Below, one piece after another: positions 16,372 to 26,200 of a DNA stretch of 64,000 nucleotides. How positions within the stretch are numbered: position 1 is the first letter of the stretch; every line of letters begins with the position of its first letter. The position numbers were made by a program, and so were the translations under genes. Origin of the DNA: CAVQBJ01 sp963724405 (lineage in GTDB: Bacteria > Actinomycetota > Thermoleophilia > Solirubrobacterales > Solirubrobacteraceae). Location of the stretch: NCBI GenBank assembly GCA_963724405.1, contig CAVRUQ010000003.1, positions 2,046,001 to 2,110,000 of the forward strand. Reading direction: 5' to 3'. The notes below the pieces were generated by a model, which did no database searches, had not been told where the DNA came from, and saw only the letters and a program-made list of their open reading frames with translations.

Positions 16372-17979
16372 TCACTCGACGTAGCCGAGCGCCTTCAGGC
16401 GGTTGACGATCGTCTGCTCCTCGTCCGCGTCGAGCTCCAGATCGAGCTCGACCGCGGCCGGCCCGGCGCCCGCCGCCGGCTCGCCCGCCGCGATGCGGGG
16501 CGGGCGGGCGCGCAGCGCCTCGGGCTCGAACGCGCCCGTCGCCAGCCGCCCGGTCATGTCCGGCGGGATCGGGACGTCGAGCGTGTACAGGAGCGTCGGC
16601 GCGACGTCGAGGATCGACAGCTCCTTGATCCGCTCGCCGGCGCGGATGCCGGGGCCGGCGGCCATGAAGACCCCCTGCCACTGGTGGTTGCCGTACGGCT
16701 GCTCCCGCCGGCGGGTGATCTCCCCCGAGCGCAGGATCGACATCGCGGCGCCGTCGGCGAGCACGAGCGAGAGGTCGGGACCGAGCGCCTCGTGCGGCCC
16801 CGAGTAGGCCTCCTCGCGCGTGAGCACGTCGAGCACGACCGGGCGCCCCGTGACGGGGTTGACGATCTCGCGCAGCCCGGCGCTGATCTCCTCGCACAGC
16901 TCGGCATGACGCCGGCGCGAGACCGGGCTGCCGTCGGGTCGCGTGTGCACGACGATGATCCCCTGGCTGCTCGGCGTCGCGGCGTAGGCCGACGTGCGCT
17001 CCCAGTCGAGCTGGAAGACGTGGCGCGTCATCTCGGCGAAGCCGACCGCCGTGGCGGTCTCGCCGTCGGCGGCCTCCTCCTTGTAGGCCAGGTAGCCGCT
17101 GCGCTCGAGCCAGGCGTTGACGTAGAACAGATCCCAGGTCGGCCCGAAGCCGTGGTCGGAGGCGATCACGACGGTCGGGTCCGCGCCCGACATGGCCACG
17201 ATCTGCTCGAGCTTCGCGTCCAGGCCGCGGAAGTAGCCCTCGCAGAGATCGATGATCTCCTGTTCGGAGGCATCGGGCGAGGACGGCCGGCAGGCGGCGT
17301 CGATGAAGCGCCAGCAGAGGTGCTGGAGCTTGTCGGTGCCGTCGAACATGATCCCGATGAGGTCGGCCGGGCCGTCCTCGGTCAGGAGGTGGCGCAGGAT
17401 CTCGAACCAGCGCTCCTCGCGCCGCGTGTGCAGGCGGATCCAGTCCGCGTACTCCTCCTGCGGGCAGCCGTCGATCGCCTTGGCCTCGAGCTCCATGTCG
17501 AGCGCCATCTCGCTCGGCTCGAAGCTCGGCAGCTGCTTGAGCCGGTCGAACAGGCCGGGCGGGTGACAGCCGAGGCGCAGCTGGCGCCAGGGCATCCAGC
17601 CGCCGGGCACGACCGCGCCGTCGACCGGCGGCGGCGGGAACAGCAGCGGGAAGTTGAGCGAGACGATGCGCTTGCCGGCCTCGCTGGCCAGCGACCAGAT
17701 CATCGGGCTGCCGACGTCCTGGCTGGTCGCGAGGTGCAGGTACTCGCTGTCGGGATCGTCCTTCTGGAAGAAGTCGAACACGCCGTGCTGGCCGGGGCGC
17801 TTGCCGGTCATGAGCGACGTCCAGGCCGGCGGCGTGAGCGGGGGCATGACGGTGCGCAGCGGCGCGCGCACGCCGCGCTCGCTCAAGGCCCTCAGGAAGG
17901 GCATCACGCCGCGCTCCATGAGCGGGTCGAGCACCGTGAACGTCGCGCCGTCGAGGCCGAGGAGAACGGTGGCACCCAT
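16372..17979 (-). CDS. Alkaline-phosphatase-superfamily phosphodiesterase/phosphomutase (COG3379 type)
   Basis: A 535-aa protein opening with LLGLDGATFTVLDPLMERG and the nucleophile segment MPPLTPPAWTSLMTGKRPGQHGVFDFF, which match COG3379 closely. Further metal-ligand motifs are DGTDKLQHLCW, ASDHGFGP and the late His in GNHQWQGVFMAAGPGI. The C-terminal ~70 residues are Ala/Glu-rich. The family hydrolyses or transfers phosphate esters, but substrates are mostly unknown. It starts 1 bp after the ACP stop. A second member lies at 33380-34771, so the locus carries two. Phosphate-containing headgroup metabolism is a plausible role. Confidence 0.85.
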   Translation of the reverse strand: MGATVLLGLDGATFTVLDPLMERGVMPFLRALSERGVRAPLRTVMPPLTPPAWTSLMTGKRPGQHGVFDFFQKDDPDSEYLHLATSQDVGSPMIWSLASEAGKRIVSLNFPLLFPPPPVDGAVVPGGWMPWRQLRLGCHPPGLFDRLKQLPSFEPSEMALDMELEAKAIDGCPQEEYADWIRLHTRREERWFEILRHLLTEDGPADLIGIMFDGTDKLQHLCWRFIDAACRPSSPDASEQEIIDLCEGYFRGLDAKLEQIVAMSGADPTVVIASDHGFGPTWDLFYVNAWLERSGYLAYKEEAADGETATAVGFAEMTRHVFQLDWERTSAYAATPSSQGIIVVHTRPDGSPVSRRRHAELCEEISAGLREIVNPVTGRPVVLDVLTREEAYSGPHEALGPDLSLVLADGAAMSILRSGEITRRREQPYGNHQWQGVFMAAGPGIRAGERIKELSILDVAPTLLYTLDVPIPPDMTGRLATGAFEPEALRARPPRIAAGEPAAGAGPAAVELDLELDADEEQTIVNRLKALGYVE

Positions 17980-17980
17980 G

Positions 17981-18289
17981 TCAGCGGCCCTCCACGGTCG
18001 CGGGCTCGCGGTTGGCGCACACGAACTCGACGAGCTCGTTCACCGTCACGTCGCGCTGCTCGGGCGGGCGCTCGCCGATCTCCGCCAACCACTCGGTGAA
18101 CGGCAGGCGGCCGTAGCGGTGCTGGATCATCGTCCCGATCACGACGATGTCGAGCGACTCGAGGCCCATGTCGGCCAGGAAGCGGGTCTCGGGCGTCAGC
18201 TCGCCGTCGTACTCCCAGTCCTCCGCGAGCTCGCTCACCATGGCCAGGAGCTCGTCCTGGACCTGTGGGTCAGTGGGCGTGGGCGTCAT
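17981..18289 (-). CDS. Free-standing acyl carrier protein
   Basis: A 102-aa protein with the phosphopantetheine attachment motif DMGLESLDIVVIG (Ser in GLESLD), flanked by typical ACP helices (LAMVSELAEDWEYDGELTPETRFL and VNELVEFV). The stretch YGRLPFTEWLAEIG is longer than in fatty-acid ACPs and resembles carrier proteins of secondary metabolism. It overlaps the end of the KS-AT-DH-PPTase gene by 4 bp. That megasynthase has no ACP of its own, so this is its likely carrier. The fused phosphopantetheinyl transferase next door would load it. Confidence 0.9.
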   Translation of the reverse strand: MTPTPTDPQVQDELLAMVSELAEDWEYDGELTPETRFLADMGLESLDIVVIGTMIQHRYGRLPFTEWLAEIGERPPEQRDVTVNELVEFVCANREPATVEGR

Positions 18290-21200
18290 CGTGGCGCTCC
18301 TTTCTCGATGAGGGTCGTGGCGACGATCACGTCGTCCTCCTGGGTGCAGCGCACCCACAGCTCGGGGCCGCCGGACTGGAAGGCCCGCACCGTCACCGTC
18401 TCGCGCGGCGCGTCGATGCCGGTCACGGTCATGTCGCGCGGGCCGCGCGGCAGGCCGGTGCCGAGCGCCTTGCCGGCGGCCTCCTTGGCGCAGAAGCAGC
18501 GCAACGGCCAGACCTCGTCCAGCGCCGCGAGCAGCGTGCGCTCGGCCTCGGTGAAGGCGACGTCGGCGAAGTGCTCCGGCGGCGGACCGGCCATCTCGAG
18601 GTCGATCCCCGGCATCCCGTCGAGCGCCGCGAGGGCGACGGCGTGCTCGCCGCTGTGGGCGAGCGAGACCGCCGGGCGGCTCGACAGGCCGGCGAGGGCC
18701 GGGCCCCCGACGACCGGCCGGCCGGCCGCGTCGGGCACGAGCTCGATCTCGCGCGGGTCGACCGCGCGGCCGTGGTGGGCGAGCAGCAGGTCGGCGAGCG
18801 CCTCCTTGGCGGCGGTGCGCGCCGCCAGCCAGGCCATCCGCCGCCGGGGCGGCTGGCGCAGCGCGGCGAACTCGGCCCGCTCGGCCGCGCTGAGGATGCG
18901 CGGGCCCCAGATGCGGCCCCACAGGTCGGCGTCGGCCGCGCCCGGCACGGCGATGCGCCGGCACTGCACGGCCTGGCCGGCGGCCAGCTCGGCGGCGATC
19001 GGCGCGAGCCAGGGCGCCGACATGCTCGCGCCGGCGCCGCCGAGCACGAGCGGCTCGAGCGACGGCGGCAGGTCGAAGCGCTTGTCCTCCCAGCCGCTCA
19101 GGCGCATCCACACGCGCCCGTCGGCGTCGAGCACGTCGATGTCGGCGCGGGTCAGCTGCTCGCCGACGAGCTCGATCTCCGCCACGCCGGTGAGCGACTG
19201 CCCGACCGGGCGCGGCGGACCGAACACGTCGAGCGCCGCGAGGCGGAACGGGAAGACGATCCGCCCGCGCGCCAGTTGCTCGGCGGCCCAGAAGCCGACG
19301 AGCTGACCGGCGGCGTCGAGCACGACCGGGTCGAGCGCGAGCGGCGGCCGGTCGAGGACCTGCAGGCGGGCGCGCACGCCGCGCGGTGCGGTCGAGTCGA
19401 TCGCGCGCACGGCCTGCCAGCTCGGACCGTGGAACATCGTCTCGACGTAGAGGCGCTCGGGCGCGAGTCGCGACTCGACGCCACCGTCGGGCGGCGCCAT
19501 CGAGGCCGGCGGGGACGGATACGCCGCGGCGAGCAGCGCGGTGGCCTCGACCTCCGGCGGCAGCTCGGCCGACGGCGGCGGATCGACGACGCGGGCCTGC
19601 ACCTGCACGCGCACGCGACCGTCGGCGTCGGGCAGCCGGCGGGCGGTGATCTCGACCGTGGGCGGCTCGCCCTCGACGGCGATCCAGCGATGGGCGCGCA
19701 CGTCGCGCAGCCCGACCACGTGCAGGCCGCCGACGAGCTCGGCCGCGGCCTCGGCCAGGAGCGCGAGGCTGAGCGTCAGCGGCACGACGACGAGCGCGCC
19801 GCCGAGGCGGTGGTCATCGAGCGACGCGTCCGCGGCGGGATCGAACCGGTACAGCGCCACGAGCTCGTCCGGCGATCGCGCGACGACGTCGCCGAGCGGA
19901 CCCTCGGGGCCACTCGGCGCGAGGTAGGCCTGCATGATCTCCGCCTGCGCGGCGAGGAACTGCTCCATCGTGCTGAAGTGGGCGTCGATCGCGCTCTCGG
20001 GGTCGTCGAGAGTCAGCGGGCTCGGCCACGCGAGCGAGTCCTCGGGCTCGAGCACGAGGTCGCCGACGAGCAGCTCCTCCTCCGACGGGGCGGCGTCCTC
20101 GCCCGCGGGCTCGCCGGGCTCGCCGGGGTCCGCGGAGCTCCCCGCGGGCTCGGGGCCCACCGCCGCCGGTGCCGGCTGCGAGTGCGAGCGGTCCGGCCGG
20201 TCCCGCCCACCGCCGCCGCCGGCCGCGAAGTCGGCGACGATCTCGTCGCCGAGCTGCAGCATCGGCCAGCCGTTAGTGAGCGGGATGCGCAGCGGCGGCT
20301 CGGCCCCGGCGTCCGGCGGCGGCGCGTCGAGGTCGATCACCTGCGTCGCGCGCCCGGCGTGCAGCGCGGCCGCGTCGACCGTCACGTCGTGCACGAGCAG
20401 CTGGGCGACAAGGTGGTTCAGCTGCGTCGTCCCCGAGCGCCGCTGCGTGTCAGCGGGGATCGCGCAGAACGGCCGGCCCCGCAGGATGTCCTCGATGAAG
20501 GCGGACAGATTGCCGCGCGCCCCGCACTCGATGAACACGCGGTCGCCGGCGGCGTGCCGGGCCTCGATCGTACGGCGGAACTCGACCGTGCTCGTCCAAT
20601 GGCGGACGAGCAGCGCGCGGATCGCGTCCGGGTCCTCCGGATACGGCTCGGCGGTCGTGCACGAGTACAGCGTCGTGCGCGCGGGCCGGATCTCCGTCTG
20701 CGCGAAGATCTCGCGCAGCCCGTCGGCAAACGGTTCGAAGCGCGGCGTGTGCACGGCGCGGTCGTACGGCAGCTGCTCGTGGATGAGCCCGTCGCGCCGC
20801 AGCAGCTCGCGTGCCCGCGCCGCCGCCTGCGGCTCGCCGACGAGCACCGTCTGGTGCGGGCAGTTGTCCATGCCGACGTACAGCTCGCCGCCGGCCTCGC
20901 GGGCGATCGCCTCGACCTGCTCGCGGTCGGTGGCCACCGCGAGCAGCGTCGCGTCCGGCAGCCCCTCGCTCGAGGCCGCCCGGGCGTAGCAGTCGTACAG
21001 GGCCGAGCTCCACCGCATGCGGCGCTCGTCGTCGTCGAGGTCGATGACGCCCGCGGCCGCGGCCGCGGAGTAGTCCCCGGTGCTGTGCCCCAGGCAGGCG
21101 TCGGGGCGCACGCCGAGCGCGCCGAGCAGCGTGTGCATGGCGTGATTGGCGGCGAGGACCGACGCGACCGCCACGTCCATGTCCATCAGCCGCTGCTCGC

Positions 21201-23130
21201 CGACCCGGCGCTCCTCCTCGCTGAACGACGGGCGCGGGAAGATCCAGTCGCTCGGGACGTCGCCCCGCGGGCGGTCGTGGTAGATGCGGTCGACGAGATC
21301 GAAGGCCTCGCGAACGGCGGGGAAGTGCAGGCACAGGTCGGCGAGCATCCCCGGGTACTGCGAGCCCTCGCCCGGGAACACGAGCACCACGCCGCCGTCG
21401 CGCCCGAGCGGCTCGGCGGCGAAGTACGTGCCCGAGGTCGCCTTGATGCGAGTCGTCCCGGGCTGCTCCAGCTTGGCGACGGCCTTGTCGAGCTTGGCGC
21501 GCAGGTCCTCGGTGGAGGTCGCGACGATGGCGAGGCGCAGCGGGTCCGGCACGGTGCCGAGCCGCGCGGCGAGCGTGGCCGCCACGTCGCCGAGCGCCCA
21601 CGCGTCGCCGGCCGCGGCCAGCCGCGCGGACAGCTCGCGCGCCTGTGCGGCGAGCGCCTCGGCGTCGGCGGCCTCGAGCGGGCACAGCTCGGTGTCCCAC
21701 GGCGGCAGGTGCGCGGGCGCGGGCGCGGGCACCTGCTCGAGAATCGCGTGGGCGTTGATGCCGCCGAAGCCGAAGGCGTTGATGCCGGCGCGCCGCGGCC
21801 CGCTCGCCCCGTGGATCCACGGGCGGGTGACCGTGCTGAGGTAGAACGGCGTGCGCTCGAGGCCGAGCTTCGGGTTGGGCCGGCGCACGTTGAGCGTCGG
21901 CGGCAGCACCCGATGGTGCAGCGCGAGCGCCAGCTTGATCATCCCGGCCACGCCCGAGGCCGGGATCGTGTGGCTGATCATCGACTTGACGGTGCCGAGC
22001 GCGCACCGCGGCAGCCCGCCGTCGCGCGCGCCGAACACCTCGGTGAGCGCCTCGATCTCGGTGGCGTCGCCGACCGGCGTCGCCGTTCCGTGGGCCTCGA
22101 GCAGACCGATCGTCGCCGGGTCTACCCCGGCGTTGGCGTACGCGCGCCGCAGGGCGAGCACCTCGCCGTCGACGCGCGGCGCCATCACGCTCATCCCGCG
22201 CCCGTCGCTGGCCACGCCGACGCCGCGCACGACGGCGTACACCCGATCGCCGTCGCGCTCGGCGTCCTCCGCGCGCTTGAGCACGAGCATCCCGATGCCC
22301 TCGCCGAGCAGGGTGCCGTCGGCGTCCTCGTCGAACGGCGCGATGCGCTCGCTGCGCGACAGCGCGCCGAGCTGACAGAAGATGTTCAGCACCGGGACGG
22401 GCATCCAGACCTGGGCGCCGCCGGCGACGACGAGGTCGCACGACCCGTCGCGCAGATGGGTCATCGCCTGCTGCACGGCCAGCAGCGACGACGCGCACGC
22501 TGCGTCGACGGTGTACGTTGGACCCATCAGGTCGAGCCGGTTGGCGATCCGCCCGACGATGATGTTCGGCACGAGCCCGGGCACCGTCTCGGGCCCGATC
22601 GCGGGGAGCACCCGCTGCATCTCGCCGCGCAGCCGCTCGAGCTGCTCGGGCGTGTGCTCGGGGTGCAGGCGGGCGATGACCTGGAGGGTCTGCTCGACGA
22701 TCAGGCCGCGCTGGACGGCGACGACGTTGCCGCCGTTCAGATACGTCCCCTTGCCGAGCATGACGCCGGTGCGCTCGCGCACCTCCGCCGGCAGGTCCTC
22801 GCAGCCGGCGTCGGCGAGCGCGTCGACGGCGAGCTGCAGCGCAAGCCATTGGTCGGGCTCGCCGCCGACCGCCACCGGCGGGATGCCGTACTCGAGCGGC
22901 GCGAAGGACACGAGCGAGCCGAGGTAGCCACCGCGCTTGCAATACGTCCTGTCCCGATTCTCGAAGTCGGGGTCGTAGTAGCTGGCCGTGTCCCACGCCT
23001 CGGGCGGCGGGTCGGAGGTCGCGTCGACGCCGGCGAGGATGTTGCGCCAGTACGCGTCGAGGTCGCGGGCGCCAGGAAACAGGCACGACATGCCGATGAT
23101 CGCGACGCCGGGGTCGGTGGCGGGGGTCAT
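18286..23130 (-). CDS. Type I polyketide/PUFA-like synthase: KS-AT-DH-phosphopantetheinyl transferase
   Basis: A 1614-aa protein. KS spans about residues 8-465 (Cys in DAACASS ~211, HGTATPVGD ~348, SHTIPASG ~387, where the usual Lys after HT is Ile). AT spans ~580-880 (FPGEGSQYPG, GHSTGDYSA). A Pro/Glu/Asp-rich linker contains MEQFLAAQAEIMQAYL. A double-hotdog dehydratase region follows (~1100-1300; DDHRLGG, LDPVVLDAAGQ). The C-terminus is an Sfp-type phosphopantetheinyl transferase (~1390-1614; PGIDLEM, FCAKEAAGKALG). There is no ACP, KR or thioesterase. The ATG has GGAGG 7 nt upstream. It is the partner of the larger synthase and probably extends or processes chains held on the neighbouring free ACP. 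The overall plan resembles secondary-lipid (Pfa/Hgl-like) synthases more than modular PKS. Confidence 0.9.
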   Translation of the reverse strand: MTPATDPGVAIIGMSCLFPGARDLDAYWRNILAGVDATSDPPPEAWDTASYYDPDFENRDRTYCKRGGYLGSLVSFAPLEYGIPPVAVGGEPDQWLALQLAVDALADAGCEDLPAEVRERTGVMLGKGTYLNGGNVVAVQRGLIVEQTLQVIARLHPEHTPEQLERLRGEMQRVLPAIGPETVPGLVPNIIVGRIANRLDLMGPTYTVDAACASSLLAVQQAMTHLRDGSCDLVVAGGAQVWMPVPVLNIFCQLGALSRSERIAPFDEDADGTLLGEGIGMLVLKRAEDAERDGDRVYAVVRGVGVASDGRGMSVMAPRVDGEVLALRRAYANAGVDPATIGLLEAHGTATPVGDATEIEALTEVFGARDGGLPRCALGTVKSMISHTIPASGVAGMIKLALALHHRVLPPTLNVRRPNPKLGLERTPFYLSTVTRPWIHGASGPRRAGINAFGFGGINAHAILEQVPAPAPAHLPPWDTELCPLEAADAEALAAQARELSARLAAAGDAWALGDVAATLAARLGTVPDPLRLAIVATSTEDLRAKLDKAVAKLEQPGTTRIKATSGTYFAAEPLGRDGGVVLVFPGEGSQYPGMLADLCLHFPAVREAFDLVDRIYHDRPRGDVPSDWIFPRPSFSEEERRVGEQRLMDMDVAVASVLAANHAMHTLLGALGVRPDACLGHSTGDYSAAAAAGVIDLDDDERRMRWSSALYDCYARAASSEGLPDATLLAVATDREQVEAIAREAGGELYVGMDNCPHQTVLVGEPQAAARARELLRRDGLIHEQLPYDRAVHTPRFEPFADGLREIFAQTEIRPARTTLYSCTTAEPYPEDPDAIRALLVRHWTSTVEFRRTIEARHAAGDRVFIECGARGNLSAFIEDILRGRPFCAIPADTQRRSGTTQLNHLVAQLLVHDVTVDAAALHAGRATQVIDLDAPPPDAGAEPPLRIPLTNGWPMLQLGDEIVADFAAGGGGGRDRPDRSHSQPAPAAVGPEPAGSSADPGEPGEPAGEDAAPSEEELLVGDLVLEPEDSLAWPSPLTLDDPESAIDAHFSTMEQFLAAQAEIMQAYLAPSGPEGPLGDVVARSPDELVALYRFDPAADASLDDHRLGGALVVVPLTLSLALLAEAAAELVGGLHVVGLRDVRAHRWIAVEGEPPTVEITARRLPDADGRVRVQVQARVVDPPPSAELPPEVEATALLAAAYPSPPASMAPPDGGVESRLAPERLYVETMFHGPSWQAVRAIDSTAPRGVRARLQVLDRPPLALDPVVLDAAGQLVGFWAAEQLARGRIVFPFRLAALDVFGPPRPVGQSLTGVAEIELVGEQLTRADIDVLDADGRVWMRLSGWEDKRFDLPPSLEPLVLGGAGASMSAPWLAPIAAELAAGQAVQCRRIAVPGAADADLWGRIWGPRILSAAERAEFAALRQPPRRRMAWLAARTAAKEALADLLLAHHGRAVDPREIELVPDAAGRPVVGGPALAGLSSRPAVSLAHSGEHAVALAALDGMPGIDLEMAGPPPEHFADVAFTEAERTLLAALDEVWPLRCFCAKEAAGKALGTGLPRGPRDMTVTGIDAPRETVTVRAFQSGGPELWVRCTQEDDVIVATTLIEKGAPR

Positions 23131-23225
23131 GCCCATGCCTCCATCCGGGAGGCATTCCCGGTGACGGCGCGCGAGGGCGGCGAGGCGGCCCTCCGGGCTC
23201 GCTTGACCGCGCCTTCGCCGCTCAT
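23127..23225 (-). CDS. Possible 32-aa coupling peptide between the two megasynthases
   Basis: A short frame encoding MSGEGAVKRARRAAS... fills the 91-bp gap between the two synthase genes. Its ATG overlaps the stop of the larger synthase by 4 bp, and its stop overlaps the ATG of the smaller one by 4 bp. The peptide is basic with no recognisable domain. Its function could be simply to carry ribosomes across the gap. It is too short to judge by coding statistics, so it may be accidental. Confidence 0.35.
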   Translation of the reverse strand: MSGEGAVKRARRAASPPSRAVTGNASRMEAWA

Positions 23226-26200
23226 GCCGGCACCCTCGCGAGCCGGTTGAGCGCCCGGCTGCCGGCGCCCTGCATCCCGTTGATCTCCACCAGCAGCGTC
23301 CCGTCCTCGGCCAGGAAGCGGTGGTCGGCCACGCACATCGGCGCCCGGCTGGCGGGGCGCACGCGCAGCTCGTGGCGGATGGCCGAGCCCGGCGGTGGCG
23401 CCGGCGCGTGGCGGCGCACCGCCGCGGCACTGACCGGCAGCAGCGTCATGTCCCAGCGCGTCCGGCCCCACAGCAGCTGCACCTGCAGCGCGCAGTCCAG
23501 GACCACCGGGTCGAGGATCCAGGCCGACTCGGGACCGGCCCCGCGCAGCGCCTCGGCCGGGTCGGAGCCGCTCAGCACGGCGACGGCACCGCGCGCGTCG
23601 AGGCCCTCGATCGCCTCGATGTGGTGGAACAGCGGACCGTGGAAGAGATACTCCTCATACGCCTGCCGGGCGGTGATCGGGGATGGGGAAAGGTGATCGA
23701 GCGGCTCGACGAGGGCTCCGGTTGCGCCGGGGGTGTCGAGGCGCGGGCCGAGCACCGCGACGGCTCGGTAGCGCGCCCGGCGAGCGTCCGCCGTGTCGAT
23801 CGTCACCTCGGCGATCTGCGTCCCGTCCGGCGCCGCACCGTCGTCGCCCGGAGCGCCGGGCGACGCGAGCACGCGCACGGCCACGCTCGGTCCGGTGACG
23901 GTGACGCCGTCGTGCAGGCGCACGTCGCGGAGCTCTCGCAGCTCGAGCTCGGGGTACGCGGTGAGCGCCGTCTCGGCCATCAGCTCGACCGCGCCCGTGA
24001 AGGGCAGGACGGCCTTGCCGTCGAGGCGGTGGTCGTCGAGCAGCCGGTCGTGCTCGGGCTCGAGCGCGCGGATGACCTCGAGCTGGGCGCCCTCGCGGCG
24101 GGTGATCGCGCTCGGGCTGCGCAGGAAGGCCGCCGTCGGGCGACGCGCCGGGGGTCGGGTCTTCGGCACTGCCGCCGGGACGTCCTCGGCGCCGCCGATG
24201 AGCACCTCGACCTCGCCCTTGCGCCCGCGGCGCAGCTCCTCGTCGAGCCGGGCGCAGCCGACGTCGAGCGGGATGAGCGCGACCCCGCGCTCGGCGAACT
24301 GCCGGGCCACCTCCGGGCTGACCATCCCGGTCCCCGCCCACGGACCCCAGTTGACGGCCACGACGCGCGCGTCCCAACGGCGGTCGAGCTGCTGGGCGAG
24401 CTTGTTGAGCACCTCGCTGGCGGCCGCGTAGTCGGCCTGACCGCGGTTGCCGAAGCGGGCGGACACGGAGCTGAACAGGACGAGGAAACGCAGACCCTCG
24501 GGCCGCAGCCGCTCGGCGAGCGTGAGGGCCGAGCCGGCCTTCGTGGCCAGCACGCGCTCGAGCGAGGCGAGCTCCTTGTCGCGCACGAGCCGGTCCTCGA
24601 TGACGCCGGCCCCGTGCACGACGCCGTCGAGCCGGCCGTGTTCGGCGTAGATCGACTCGACGAGCGCGCCGAGCGCGCCGGGGTCCTGGACGTCGCAGGC
24701 CACATAGGTCGCACGGGCGCCGGCGGCGCGCAGGCGCCGAAGCGTGTCGCGCACCTCGCGCGCGGCGAGGCGCGACCGGAGCTCGTCGCGGACGGCGCGC
24801 GGGGTGAGCGTCTCACCGGCGGCGCGGCGACGCTCGATGATCGCCTGCTGCAACTCGCGCTCGCCGCTCGATGCGCCGAGGTCGTCCTCCTCCGGCGGCG
24901 GCGGCGTACGCCCGGCGAGCACGAGCGTCGGGCCGTAGCGGTGAGCGAGGTCGATCGCGATCTCGGCGGTGATGCCGCGGGCGCCGCCGGTGACGAGCAC
25001 GACGGACGCCCCCTCGAGCGGCGGGATCGACTCGCGCCGCTCGGTGGGCGCCGGAACGAGGCAGGGCGCGATCCGGTGTCCGTGGCGGTAGCCGACCTCG
25101 ACCAGCCCGTCGCCGGCGAGCAGCTCGTCGAGCAGCCGCTCGGACGCCACCTCGGGGTCGTCGAGGCCGAGGTCGACCGCCTTGACACGGACGTCGGGCC
25201 ACTCGTGCGCGAGCGACTTCAGAAAGCCCGGGATCACGGCCGCCCGCGGGTCGAGGTCCTCGTCCGGCGCCTCGATCCCGAACGCACCGTCCAGCCGCGT
25301 CGCGCCGAGCACCGCGGCACCGCCGCGGCCGGCCGCCCGCTCGAGATCCTCCCGGAGCGCCTGCGTCAGGGCGAGCAGCGTGCCGAGGTCGGGGGGCGCC
25401 TCTCGCGCGAGCGCCGCGAGATGGACGAGCGCGGTCACCGGGCCCTCGTGGCGGCGCACGTCTTCGATCAGCGTCACGGCGGCGGCCGCCTCGACCGTCG
25501 GGACGACGACGGCGCGCCGGCCGTCGCGGCTCAGCCGCTCGGCGAGCGCCTCCGCGATGCCGCCGCCGTCCCCGACGATCACGGCGACGCCGTCCGGGTC
25601 GAGGCCCGCGTCGCGGGCCACCGCCGGGGCGCCGGCGGTCTGCAGGACGAACCGGCCGATGCGCCCATCGACCGGTTCATCGCCTAAAGGGACGGGTTGC
25701 CCCCCGTCGCCGCCGGCGGCGACCGGCTCGGGGGCGGGCGCACCGGAGGCCAGCCGCTCGAGCACGCCGATGACCTGACGCAGCGTCCGGCTCGCCGTCA
25801 GCTCCTCGACGTCGAGCTCGGCGTCCTCGGGCATGCCGGCGTCCTGCATCATCGTGCCGGCGATCTCGACGCGCTTGATCGAGTCCACCCCGAGGTCGGA
25901 TTCGAGGTCGGCGTCGAGGTCGAGCAGATCCGGCGGGTAGCCGGTGCGCTCGCTGACCACCTCGAGCAGCCGCCCGGCGATGTCCGGCGGCGCGGCCCCG
26001 GAGTCGGCGGGCGGCGCGGCCCGATCGGCCGCGGGAGCGGCGGACGACGCTGCGTCCTCTGCGACCGGGGCGGCGGCGGGCGGCGGCGTTGCGTCCCCTG
26101 CGACCGGGGCCGTGGCGCCCGGCGGCGCTGCGACCTCTGCGACCGCGGCCGGGGCGGGCGCCGAGCTCGGCCGGCCGAGCGCCGGACGGGCCGGTGGCGG

